Assembly: GCF_036421855.1 (NCBI RefSeq) | Contig: NZ_JAZGOK010000010.1 | DNA: 64,000 nt | DNA from: Georgenia_B sunbinii | GTDB taxonomy: Bacteria > Actinomycetota > Actinomycetes > Actinomycetales > Actinomycetaceae | Strand: one strand, 5' to 3' | Shown: in pieces, positions 26,139 through 34,497 of the stretch | Position numbering within the stretch: the first letter of the stretch is position 1 | How the letters are laid out: every line of letters begins with the position of its first letter | Position numbers and translations under genes: made by a program | The notes under the pieces: model-generated | Databases searched by the model: none | What the model saw: the letters and a program-made list of their open reading frames with translations, nothing else | Told to the model about the DNA's origin: nothing

Positions 26139-27002
26139 GTGGCGGTCGACCGAGCCCTCGATCCGTCCCTGCTACGGACGTTCGTGGCCGTTGCCCAGCT
26201 CCGAAGCTTCACGCGTGCCGCCCAGCGCCTGGGCCTGAGCCAACCCACCGCGAGTCAGCACGTGCGGCGCCTGGAGGATGCCGTTGGTCAGATGCTGGTC
26301 GCCAGGGACACCCGCACGGTGACCCTGACCGACAGTGGTGACGCGATGCTCGGCTTCGCTCGGACAATCCTTGCTGCTCAGGATGAAGCGATCAGTTACT
26401 TCACCGGCTCGGCCATGCGGGGACGGCTGCGCTTCGGTGCTGCCGACGAGCTCGCCAGGACCGAGCTTCCCCAGGTGTTGCGGACCTTCCGGATCGGACA
26501 CCCGCGCATCGACCTCGAGCTCACCGTCACCCAGAGTGGGGCGCTGCTGCGACGGCTCTACGCCGGGCATCTGGATCTGGTCTATGTCAACCAAGCGCCG
26601 GACAGTCCGGGCGGACGGCTGGTCCGCCGAGACCGCATGGTGTGGGTGGGCCTGGAGGGGACGGCTCTCGAATCATCCAGTCCCGTTCCGCTCGTCACCT
26701 ATCAGGCGCCAAGTTTCAGCCGGGATACGGCAATTCGCGCTTTGGAGAGCGCCGGGCGAACATGGCGAATCACCTGTAATGCGCGGCAGATGAATGGTAT
26801 TCATGCGGCATTGCATGCCGGAATGGGCATCGGCCTTATTGCGGAGAGTCGCATTCCCGCCGGATTGGTCGACATGTCTGGCCGGTTCGGACTGCCCGCG
26901 GTTGGGCACGTCGATACCACGTTGGTCTCCAACCCGCGGTCAGTTCAGGAGCCGGTCGAGGCGCTCACCCGCGCCATCCTGCGCCCGCCGCCCGCGGCCT
27001 GA
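26139..27002 (+). CDS. LysR-family transcriptional regulator
   Basis: 287 aa. The N-terminal winged helix (SLLRTFVAVAQLRSFTRAAQ, RLGLSQPTASQHVRRLEDAV) and the linker helix are typical, followed by the periplasmic-binding-protein-like effector domain (RLRFGAADELARTELPQVLRTF, HPRIDLELTV). GTG start at 26139 after a GGAGG-like AGGATGTTGTG. LysR proteins usually regulate the divergent gene, here the MFS exporter, from a site such as 26090-26104. AT-rich patches inside codons 185-230 contrast with the surrounding GC-rich DNA and may mark recent acquisition. Confidence 0.92.
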   Translation: MAVDRALDPSLLRTFVAVAQLRSFTRAAQRLGLSQPTASQHVRRLEDAVGQMLVARDTRTVTLTDSGDAMLGFARTILAAQDEAISYFTGSAMRGRLRFGAADELARTELPQVLRTFRIGHPRIDLELTVTQSGALLRRLYAGHLDLVYVNQAPDSPGGRLVRRDRMVWVGLEGTALESSSPVPLVTYQAPSFSRDTAIRALESAGRTWRITCNARQMNGIHAALHAGMGIGLIAESRIPAGLVDMSGRFGLPAVGHVDTTLVSNPRSVQEPVEALTRAILRPPPAA

Positions 27003-27103
27003 GCTCGGCCAACTGAGCGTGTGAGCCCGCCAGGGAGCAGGCCGAGACATCGCCGGGCAGCGCTGGGTCAGGGGAGTGGTGGACAGTGGCAGGAGCACAC
27101 CGT

Positions 27104-29962
27104 TCATCGGGTCAGTGTCTCCAACAGCTCGAGGATGCTGCGGTACGTCTGGCCGGTGGCCCGGGACATCCCCATCTCGCACGGACGGTTGCTCGACACG
27201 TACGCGTCGAACGTGCGCTCGGCGAGCTCCGCGGCCTGGGCGGCCGTGGCACCCGCCGTGACTTCAGGGTGCAGCATCCCGCGGTCCCCGGCGAACCCGC
27301 AGCAGCTCCACGTGGTCGGGATGACGACTTCCTTGGCGCAGAGCTCGGCGATTGCCGTCAGGTCGGCGGTGGACTCGAGGTGCTCGCTGGAGCAGGTCGG
27401 GTGTACTGCGACCGAGTCCAGTCGCCGACTCACGGTCAGGCGGGGCAGCACATCGCTCCGGACGAACGTCGTCGCATCGACGATTCGCAGGGAACGGAAC
27501 CGTTCGGCCGACTCTCCGGAAAGGTGGGGCTCGATCTCGCGCAGGCCGAGCGTGCACGACGACGCCTCGCAGACCACGGGCAGCAGGCCGCCGCGCGAGG
27601 CGGCCCAGACGGCGTCGAACGTCCGCTGCGCCATCTGCTGGTAGCCGTCGGTCAGGCCCTTGGACGCCCACGGTGTACCGCAGCAAAGGCCTGCGATCCC
27701 ATCGGGCACCGCCAGTGGCAGCCCGGCCCGGCTGCACAGGGCAAGGAAAGCCGCCGTGGCGCCCAGGGGGCCGTCGTCGACACCGGGCGCCCGAGCCGGC
27801 CCGAAGAGGGATGCGATGCACGCAGGGAAGAAGACTGCGACGCCGTCGGCGGGCCGGCTCGGGGTTGGGCGTCGTGCTCCTGGAACCGGCAGGTCGGCAT
27901 CGATCCGCGGGACGAGGTTGTGCGACAACGCGCGGCGAGCAGCCCGAGATCCTGCCGAAAGCAGTTGCGGTGGCATCGCTTCGGCGACCCGCAGACCAGC
28001 GCGTAGGCTGGCTACTGCCCCGCCCCAGTGCCCAGCGGCCAGGGCGCCGACGCGCTGGACGACAGCACCGGCCCGCTCGGCCCGCATCCTCTTCATCACG
28101 GCGCCGGTGTCGATGAGTACCGGGCACGCCGTCATGCACATCGAGTCGGCGGCGCAGGTGTCGATCGCGTCGTGCCCGAACTGTTGATGCAGCTCGGCGG
28201 CCCGAGTCGTCTCGCCACGTTCCTCGGCCAGGGCGATCTCGCGCATGAGGACGATGCGCTGACGCGGGGTGGTGGTCACGTCGCGGGAGGGACAGACCGG
28301 CTCGCAGTAGCCGCACTCGACGCAGGTGTCCACGGCGGGGTCGACCAACGGGGCGGGTTTGAGGTGGGCGACGTGGGCCTTGGGGTCATCGCTGAGGATC
28401 ACTCCCGGGTTCAGCAGGCCCGTCGGGTCGCACAGTGCCTTGACCCGCTGCATCACCTCGTACAGCTCGTCGCCGAACTGGCGGCGGACATACGGTGCCA
28501 TGATCCGTCCGGTGCCGTGCTCGGCTTTGAGGGAGCCGTCGGCGTCGAGGACGAGGTCGACCAGGTCCTCGGTGAATGCCTCGTAACGTGCGACCTCCGC
28601 CGGGTCGTCGAGCCGCGGCGTGATCATGAAATGCAGGTTGCCGTCCTTGGCATGGCCGAAGATGACGGCGTCGTCGTAGCCGTGCTCGGCGAGCAGCTCG
28701 ATCAACCGCCCGGTCGTTCGGGTCAGCAGGTCCAGCGGGACGACGATGTCCTCGAGCAGGGCGGTGGTGCCGGGCGGACGGGCCGCGGCCACCGCGGTGT
28801 ACAGGCCCTTGCGCAGGTGCCACAGTGCTGCGCGTTCGGTGGCATCGACGGTGAATCCGGCTGGGGCCGACAGATCGAGCGTCGCGATTGCCGTCCGCGC
28901 GCGCACCAGCTCCTCTTCCAAGACGTCGACCGTCGGTGCTTGGAGCTCAACCAGCAGCGCGGTGTGCCCCTCGACGATCAGGGCGGCAAGGTCCGCCGAC
29001 GCCTGTGGGTCACGCTGCACGACACGCAGGGACGCGGCGTCGAGGAGTTCGATGGTTCGGGCGCCGGCTGCCAGTAGCCCGGCCAGAGCGTCGGTGGCCC
29101 GGTCGAGCGAGGCGAAGACCAGCAGGGCAGTGGCGGCGAAGGGGTGCGCGGGCACGGTCCGGAACGTCACCTCGCTGACGAAGCCGAGCGTGCCCTCGGA
29201 CCCGATGAGCAGGTGACTGAGGATGTCGACCGGCTGGTCATGGTCGAGCAGAGCGTGCAACGAGTAGCCCATCGTGTTCTTCATCGAGAACTGGTGGCGC
29301 AGCTTCACGACCAGTGCCGCATCGCGGCGTACGTGGTCGCGCAGCTCGGCCAGACCTGCCCACAGGGCGGGCTCGCGCTCGCGCAGCAGCTCGTCGGCGT
29401 CCGGTGCGGCGGTGTCGATGACGGTGCCCGAGGGCAGTGCGAGGACCATCGACTCGACCGTCTCGTACGCGTTGAGCTCGGTGCCGCACGCCATCCCGGA
29501 GGAGTTGTTGGCGATCACGCCGCCCACGGTGCACGCGGCCTCGCTGGCTGGGTCGGGGCCTAGCCGCGTGCGATGCTGGGCGAGCCGCGCGTTGACCGAC
29601 CGGACCGTGGCCCCCGGCTGGGAGCGCACGCGTCCGCCGTCGTCGAGCACCGTGATCCCGCGGAAGTGGCGGCGGGTGTCGATGAGCAGACCCGCTGAGC
29701 CGGCCTGACCGGACAAGCTGGTTCCGGCCGACCGGAAGGTCACCGGCAGGTTGTGATCCTCGGCGACCCGCAGGAGGTTGGCCACGTGTGCGGTGTGCCG
29801 GGCGGTCACCACGACCTGTGGGTACAGAAGGTAGTGCGAGGCATCGTGCGCCATGACCGCCAGGTCGCCGGCACGGGTCCGGACGTCCTCAGGGTCGCCC
29901 AGACCGCGCAGCGCCGCCAGGGCCGCGGCATCCAGGGGCGCGGATGTGGTGTCGACGATCAT
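27104..29962 (-). CDS. FAD-linked/Fe-S D-2-hydroxyacid dehydrogenase (D-lactate dehydrogenase/DLD-II type)
   Basis: 952 aa two-part flavoprotein. The N-terminal PCMH FAD domain (VTFRSAGTSLSGQAGSAGLLID, GVIANNSSGMACGT) leads into an FAD-oxidase C-terminal domain (AVIFGHAKDGNLHFMITPRL, AEHGTGRIMAPYV). From about residue 540 come two 4Fe-4S motifs, CVECGYCEPVCPSR and CAADSMCMTACPV, then two CCG domains (GLCCGTPWASKG near 760, WSCCGFAGDRG near 888). Proteins with this plan oxidise D-lactate, D-2-hydroxyglutarate or glycolate and pass electrons to quinone at the membrane. In this cluster it could finish a D-hydroxyacid released by the FAH or MurNAc-like route. It lies 21 bases before the aminotransferase stop, same direction. 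Confidence 0.9.
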   Translation of the reverse strand: MIVDTTSAPLDAAALAALRGLGDPEDVRTRAGDLAVMAHDASHYLLYPQVVVTARHTAHVANLLRVAEDHNLPVTFRSAGTSLSGQAGSAGLLIDTRRHFRGITVLDDGGRVRSQPGATVRSVNARLAQHRTRLGPDPASEAACTVGGVIANNSSGMACGTELNAYETVESMVLALPSGTVIDTAAPDADELLREREPALWAGLAELRDHVRRDAALVVKLRHQFSMKNTMGYSLHALLDHDQPVDILSHLLIGSEGTLGFVSEVTFRTVPAHPFAATALLVFASLDRATDALAGLLAAGARTIELLDAASLRVVQRDPQASADLAALIVEGHTALLVELQAPTVDVLEEELVRARTAIATLDLSAPAGFTVDATERAALWHLRKGLYTAVAAARPPGTTALLEDIVVPLDLLTRTTGRLIELLAEHGYDDAVIFGHAKDGNLHFMITPRLDDPAEVARYEAFTEDLVDLVLDADGSLKAEHGTGRIMAPYVRRQFGDELYEVMQRVKALCDPTGLLNPGVILSDDPKAHVAHLKPAPLVDPAVDTCVECGYCEPVCPSRDVTTTPRQRIVLMREIALAEERGETTRAAELHQQFGHDAIDTCAADSMCMTACPVLIDTGAVMKRMRAERAGAVVQRVGALAAGHWGGAVASLRAGLRVAEAMPPQLLSAGSRAARRALSHNLVPRIDADLPVPGARRPTPSRPADGVAVFFPACIASLFGPARAPGVDDGPLGATAAFLALCSRAGLPLAVPDGIAGLCCGTPWASKGLTDGYQQMAQRTFDAVWAASRGGLLPVVCEASSCTLGLREIEPHLSGESAERFRSLRIVDATTFVRSDVLPRLTVSRRLDSVAVHPTCSSEHLESTADLTAIAELCAKEVVIPTTWSCCGFAGDRGMLHPEVTAGATAAQAAELAERTFDAYVSSNRPCEMGMSRATGQTYRSILELLETLTR

Positions 29963-29983
29963 GTCGACGATCCCACGCGGTGC

Positions 29984-31294
29984 TCAGCGCGTCCGCGCGA
30001 CGGGGCCGGGGCCCGCGGCGAGCGTTGCGCCGAGCGCCTCGTCGATCACGGCCACGGTGTCGGCGACGTCCTGGGCGGTGTGCGCGGTCGACAGGTACCA
30101 GCGGCCACCCGGCAGCGCGAACACGCCGCGACGTAGCATCTCGACGATCAGCCGGTCGTAGAACTCCTGGTCGGCTGCCATGAAGTCGGCGAAGCCGCGG
30201 GCACCGACGACACCGGGGATGCACTGCACGAGTGGTCCCACCTGGGTGACGGTCCCGGGCACTTCGTGGCGGGCCATTGCCGCCCGCATCCCGGTGGCGA
30301 GGGCTGCCCCTTGACGCTCGAAGGCCTCGTAGACACCGGGCTCGCCGAGCGCGTCAAGGGTGGCATTCGCAGCGGCCAGCACGATCGGATTCCCGTTGTA
30401 GGTGCCCGCGTGGACGATGCCCTGGGTGACCTGGTCGAGGATCTCCGCCTTTCCTGCGATGGCGGCCATGGGGTAGCCCCCGGCGATCGCCTTGGCCAGT
30501 ACGACCAGGTCCGGGGTGACCCCGAACCGCTCGACCGCGCCGCCTGAGGCGATCCGGAATCCGGTGATCACCTCGTCGAAGACCAGGAGGGTCCCGGTCG
30601 CGTCACAGACCTCGCGCAGCTTCTCGAGGAAGCCGTCCGGGGGCATGAGCACGCCGGAGTTGGCGAGCACGGGCTCGCAGAACACGGCTGCGATATCTGA
30701 CGTCGGCGACTTGAGCAGTTCCGTGACGGCGTCCAGGGCGCCCCACTCGACCAGGTTGAGGTCGGTCAGCGACGATGGGTTCTGCCCGCGGCTGCCGAGC
30801 CCGAGGGTGCCGTCGGCACCAGGACGGTAGCCGACGAGCATCATGTCGGACCAGCCGTGGTAATGGCCGCCGAACTTGATGAACCGCTGCCGGCCGGTGA
30901 CACCGCGGGCAAGCCGCAGTGCGACCTGCGTGGCCTCGGAGCCGGTGTTGCTCCACAGCACCCGCTCCGTGCCGGGGATCCGGGAGAGTACCTTCTCGGC
31001 GACCTCGCCCTCGAGCAGGTGGCCCGATCCGTAGGTGGCGCCCAGGGGGGCCTGGGAGGTGACCGCCGCGGTCAGGCCAGGGTGGCCGTGGCCGAGGATG
31101 ACCGGTCCCCATCCCAAGACGTAGTCGAGGTAGGTGTTGCCGTCCAGATCCGTCATCCGTGGGCCCGAGCCGCCGGAGAAGAACAGGGGGTGAGGCTTCA
31201 TCGCGGCACGCAGCCCCGTGGACACCCCGCCGGCCAGTGCGGTCCGAGTCTGCTCCCAGGCCTGCTTCGATGCAGGCCACGACGTGATCACCAT
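29984..31294 (-). CDS. class III PLP aminotransferase (HemL/aspartate-aminotransferase family-like)
   Basis: About 436 aa fold-I PLP enzyme. Typical blocks: GPRMTDLDGNTYLDYVLGWG, LWSNTGSEATQVALRLAR, FIKFGGHYHGWSD, LLVFDEVITGFR and the PLP lysine in VVLAKAIAGGYPM. The family includes glutamate-1-semialdehyde aminomutase and many omega- and beta-amino acid aminotransferases; HemL itself is unlikely in a catabolic operon. Start ATG 31294 has GGGAG about 11 bases upstream; the frame extends to 31345 through the divergent promoter. It precedes the flavoprotein gene, so a transamination followed by oxidation of the product is plausible. Confidence 0.88.
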   Translation of the reverse strand: MVITSWPASKQAWEQTRTALAGGVSTGLRAAMKPHPLFFSGGSGPRMTDLDGNTYLDYVLGWGPVILGHGHPGLTAAVTSQAPLGATYGSGHLLEGEVAEKVLSRIPGTERVLWSNTGSEATQVALRLARGVTGRQRFIKFGGHYHGWSDMMLVGYRPGADGTLGLGSRGQNPSSLTDLNLVEWGALDAVTELLKSPTSDIAAVFCEPVLANSGVLMPPDGFLEKLREVCDATGTLLVFDEVITGFRIASGGAVERFGVTPDLVVLAKAIAGGYPMAAIAGKAEILDQVTQGIVHAGTYNGNPIVLAAANATLDALGEPGVYEAFERQGAALATGMRAAMARHEVPGTVTQVGPLVQCIPGVVGARGFADFMAADQEFYDRLIVEMLRRGVFALPGGRWYLSTAHTAQDVADTVAVIDEALGATLAAGPGPVARTR

Positions 31295-31327
31295 ATTGCG
31301 AGAGCTCCCTCGATTTGGTTCTAACCA

Positions 31328-31363
31328 TTGGAATCGGTGTTCCACTAGGTGTCACGCTACTAT
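31328..31363. promoter_or_regulatory. divergent promoter with TGGAA-N6-TTCCA operator
   Basis: TGGAA-TCGGTG-TTCCA (31329-31344) resembles the IclR consensus half-sites. TACTAT (31358-31363) is a -10 for the rightward gene; transcription would start about at 31370, the A of its ATG, so a leaderless mRNA is likely. CTACTATCGC here is repeated exactly at 34451-34460. Confidence 0.5.
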
Positions 31364-31369
31364 CGCCCG

Positions 31370-32659
31370 ATGAGCCGGTCAATCCATTGGACGACCTCCG
31401 CGGGCCGCGTGTCGGCCGCCTCGTCCGACGCCCCCGCCCTGCCGCGGTTCCGCAGCCTTCCCGACCCGTGCCTCCCTGCAGATCAAGTCGGTGACCAGGG
31501 CTGGCGGCTCTCCGACCTGCTGCTCCCGGCGCTGACCCTGCGCGCCGGAGCGATCGAGCACAACGTCGCCCTGCACGCGCAGTGGTGTGCATCGGTCGGA
31601 GTGTCCCAAGCGCCCCACGCCAAGACGCACCTGTCACCGGAGATCGTCCGCCTCCAGCTCGACTCCGGCGCTTGGGCGATGTCGGCTGCCACCGCCCATC
31701 AGGCGCGATTCCTCGCTGCCGTCGGCGCCCCTCGTGTGCTGATCGCTCACGAGGTCGTGGACGCCGCCAACATCGCCGCTCTGACCCGGCTCGAGCGGAC
31801 CCACCCCGGCACGGTGGTGATGACCCTGGTCGACTCCCTCGACGGCGTCGCCGCCCTGGAGAAGAATCTGAGCGCCGCCGGCTCGACCCGCCCGCTGCCG
31901 GTCCTCGTCGAGCTCGGTGTACCCGGTGGCCGCACCGGCGCGCGGAATCTGGACACCTTGGAGACACTCGCTGCCGCGGTCCATGCCAGCCCGTCGCTCG
32001 TGCTGGCCGGCGTCGAGGGATTCGAGGGAATCCTCCCGGTGGGCCGAACCTCCGAGCACCTGCGGACCGTCGATGGCTACCTCGCCGGCCTCGCCGATGC
32101 CGCCGCACGCCTGGACGCTCGAGGGTTCTTCGATGAGGTCGAGGAAATTGTCCTGACCGCCGGAGGTTCGGTCTTCCCCGACCGGGTCGCCGCCATCAAC
32201 GTCCCGAAGCTGAGCCGAGCCGTACGCGTCGTCGTACGCTCCGGTGCCACCGCGACGCATGACCACGGTCCGTCGGCGGAGCACGTACCGCTCGCCGCCG
32301 AGGCCGCGAACCCCCTCGGGGCGCTGCGTCCGGCGCTCGACCTGTGGGTCGCCGTCGTATCGGTCCCAGAGCCTGGGCTCGCGCTCGCGGCCTTCGGCAA
32401 GCGTGATGCGCCCTACGACTCTCACCCCCCTGTGGTGCTGGAGGTGCGGCGTGACGGGATGGCGATCGACGCCGGGGACGTCACCGTGGAGCGGATGAAC
32501 GACCAGCACGGGTTCCTGGCCCATCCCGACACCCTGCGGGTGGGCGACATCGTGCGCCTCGGTCCGTGCCACCCGTGCACCGCGTTCGACAAGTGGCCGC
32601 TGGTTGCGGTGCTGGACGACGACGACCACGTCGTCGGGGCGGCCACGACCTGGTTCTGA
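31370..32659 (+). CDS. DSD1-family PLP enzyme (D-threonine aldolase / D-serine dehydratase type)
   Basis: About 429 aa fold-III PLP enzyme (alanine-racemase-like barrel plus a C-terminal D-serine-dehydratase-like domain). PLP lysine in PHAKTHLSPEIV, then VLVELGVPGGRTG and LTAGGSVFP. The C-terminal GPCHPCTAFDKW holds the His and Cys that bind zinc in eukaryotic-type D-serine dehydratase. These enzymes act on D-beta-hydroxy amino acids: D-serine or D-threo-3-hydroxyaspartate dehydration, or D-threonine/phenylserine cleavage; which applies here is open. A role in D-amino-acid use agrees with the D-aminoacylase-like genes nearby. ATG 31370 is probably leaderless; GTG 31349 is an alternative. Confidence 0.87.
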   Translation: MSRSIHWTTSAGRVSAASSDAPALPRFRSLPDPCLPADQVGDQGWRLSDLLLPALTLRAGAIEHNVALHAQWCASVGVSQAPHAKTHLSPEIVRLQLDSGAWAMSAATAHQARFLAAVGAPRVLIAHEVVDAANIAALTRLERTHPGTVVMTLVDSLDGVAALEKNLSAAGSTRPLPVLVELGVPGGRTGARNLDTLETLAAAVHASPSLVLAGVEGFEGILPVGRTSEHLRTVDGYLAGLADAAARLDARGFFDEVEEIVLTAGGSVFPDRVAAINVPKLSRAVRVVVRSGATATHDHGPSAEHVPLAAEAANPLGALRPALDLWVAVVSVPEPGLALAAFGKRDAPYDSHPPVVLEVRRDGMAIDAGDVTVERMNDQHGFLAHPDTLRVGDIVRLGPCHPCTAFDKWPLVAVLDDDDHVVGAATTWF

Positions 32660-32665
32660 GCGGGG

Positions 32666-33514
32666 TCAGGCCTGTCGGACGTTCTGACGCTGTGTGCCGA
32701 TGCCCTCGATACTCAGCTCCATGACGTCACCCGCGCTGAGGTAGGGGAACCGGCCCGACAGGGCCACCCCCTGTGGCGTCCCGGTATTGATGATGTCGCC
32801 AGGTTCCAGCACCGCGAACTGGGACAGGTGCCAGACCAGGTGGTCGATACCGAAGATCAGGTCGGCGGTCGTGGAGTCCTGGCGCGGCTCGCCGTTGACC
32901 GAGGACGTCAACCGCAGCTGGCCACCGTCGATCGCGTCGGCCGGAACCAGCGCCGGGCCAAGCGGGTTGAAGGTCTCGGCGCACTTGCCCTTCGACCACT
33001 GCCCGCCGGACTCCTCGATCTGGAAGGCGCGTTCGGAGACGTCGTTCGAGATCGTGTAGCCGGCGATGTGCCGGGCCGCGTCGGCGGGGGAGTCCAGGTA
33101 GCGGGCCCGCGTGCCGATCACGACCGCCAGCTCGACCTCCCAGTCGGTCTTTGTCGAACCGCGGGGAATCAGCACGTCGTCATCGGGCCCGACGACCGTG
33201 TTAGGCGTCTTGAAGAACAGGATCGGCGCGGACGGCGGCTGGGCGCCGGACTCGGCGGCATGGGCTGCGTAGTTCATCCCGATGCACCACACCGCGTGCG
33301 GGCGTGTCACCGGCGCCCCCAGTCGCTGTCCGGTGATGTCGATCTCCGGCAGGCGCCCCTCGGCCAGGGCGCGCCGACTGGCGGCGATGCCGTCGGCGGC
33401 CAAGAACGCCCCGTTGATATCGCTGGTCAGGGGGGACAGGTCGTGGGCCAGGCCGTCACCGTCGACGACGACGGGACGTTCGGCGCCGAGCTCGCCTACG
33501 CGAAGGAAGTACAT
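32666..33514 (-). CDS. fumarylacetoacetate-hydrolase (FAH) family protein
   Basis: 282 aa, normal for bacterial FAH proteins, which cleave or decarboxylate beta-diketo or oxo acids with a bound Mg or Mn. Metal-binding acidic residues are in DWEVELAVVIG and SNDVSERAFQ; the phosphate-like loop is in IGMNYAAHAAESG and the C-terminal end DIINTGTPQGVALS is typical. Members in deoxysugar-acid pathways split 2,4-diketo-3-deoxy acids. Lies 6 bases from the convergent DSD1 gene and 36 bases downstream of the IclR gene, transcribed with it. Confidence 0.9.
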   Translation of the reverse strand: MYFLRVGELGAERPVVVDGDGLAHDLSPLTSDINGAFLAADGIAASRRALAEGRLPEIDITGQRLGAPVTRPHAVWCIGMNYAAHAAESGAQPPSAPILFFKTPNTVVGPDDDVLIPRGSTKTDWEVELAVVIGTRARYLDSPADAARHIAGYTISNDVSERAFQIEESGGQWSKGKCAETFNPLGPALVPADAIDGGQLRLTSSVNGEPRQDSTTADLIFGIDHLVWHLSQFAVLEPGDIINTGTPQGVALSGRFPYLSAGDVMELSIEGIGTQRQNVRQA

Positions 33515-33550
33515 CTCTCTCCTTGAGTTGTTGGGGTGGTGGGTAGTGAG

Positions 33551-34324
33551 TCAGGAGGTCCGCATCGCGCGGGCCAGCTTCCGAGCCGATTTCTGCAGCG
33601 CGGCAACGACGTCGGGCACGCGGTCGAGCGGCAGCCGCGACATCGGGGCACTGACGCTGATGCCCGCGGGGAAGGGCAGTCCACCGATGGCCACGGCGAC
33701 GCAGCGACCGGCGGGCTGGTTCTCGGCCTCGTCGATGCCGTACCCCGCCTCATGGGTCCGTGCGAGCTCGGCCATGAAGGCGTCGGGGTCGGTGATGGTG
33801 GCGGCAGTGTGTCGGGGCATACCCGCGGTGTCGAGGATCGCGCGGACGCGACCCGGGGGCAGGGTCGCGCACATCGCCTTGCCCAGGGCGGTGCAGTGGG
33901 TATCCCCCCGCTCACCGACTCGGGCCGCCAGGCGCATCATCAAGGGGGACTCGGCCACGGCGACGTGTACGACCTGGCTGCCGTCGAGGATCCCAAGGTT
34001 GGCCGTCTCTTCGAACTGGTCGCGCAGGGCGTCCAGGTACGGGCGGGCCAGGGCTGCCAGGCGGTCGACGCCGCGGGTGTTCTGGGGACGGAACGCCAGG
34101 CCCAGGCGGTAGGACATGCCGTCGACCTCCCGCTCGACGTAGTGCCGGGCCTCTAGAGCCGTAAGGTAGCGGAAGGTTGAGCTCTTGGGCAGTCCCGTCC
34201 GCTCTGCCACGACTGACAAGGACGAGCCGTCGGGGGCGTCGGCCAGGGCGTCGAGGATGTCGCACACGCGGTCGACGGCGCGGATCGGATAGGTCGTCGC
34301 ACCAGCGTCTACTTCTGCGGCCAT
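33551..34324 (-). CDS. IclR-family transcriptional regulator, copy 2
   Basis: 257 aa from ATG 34324. Winged helix AVDRVCDILDALADAPDGSS and GLPKSSTFRYLTAL, effector domain VVHVAVAESPLMMRLAARVGERGDTHCTALGKAM and DEAENQPAGRCVAVAIGG. Very like the first IclR (12514-13299) throughout, including the FRPQNTR linker. It is divergent from the M81 gene at 34498; TTGGAACATC sites lie in the shared region. Probably represses its own and the divergent operon until a catabolite binds. Confidence 0.92.
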   Translation of the reverse strand: MAAEVDAGATTYPIRAVDRVCDILDALADAPDGSSLSVVAERTGLPKSSTFRYLTALEARHYVEREVDGMSYRLGLAFRPQNTRGVDRLAALARPYLDALRDQFEETANLGILDGSQVVHVAVAESPLMMRLAARVGERGDTHCTALGKAMCATLPPGRVRAILDTAGMPRHTAATITDPDAFMAELARTHEAGYGIDEAENQPAGRCVAVAIGGLPFPAGISVSAPMSRLPLDRVPDVVAALQKSARKLARAMRTS

Positions 34325-34387
34325 CGTGGGCCCCCGTCTTGCCTCGGTGGTATGGCTGATCGTCAGCAATGGTACGCGGTTTTCGAC

Positions 34388-34478
34388 TGTTGGAACATCC
34401 GGCACGGGTGCCGGCTGTTCGGCGTCGTTGCCTGGGGTGGGTCATCGTGACTACTATCGCAGTTAATGAAACCATGAT
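34388..34478. promoter_or_regulatory. IclR-2/M81 divergent operator-promoter region
   Basis: CTGTTGGAACA (34388-34398), a -10-like TACTAT at 34452-34457 (in CTACTATCGC, 34451-34460, as at 31356-31366) and ATGAAACCATGAT (34466-34478), which recurs inverted at 37597-37609. Several conserved blocks in one 170-base gap indicate a coordinated regulon. Confidence 0.5.
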
Positions 34479-34497
34479 TCCTAACAATGGAAAGAAG

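Noticed and set aside
30603..32108. 501-codon minus-strand open frame
   Set aside because: Runs across the aminotransferase start, the divergent promoter and the DSD1 gene in a third frame; Arg/Gly-rich with no domain.
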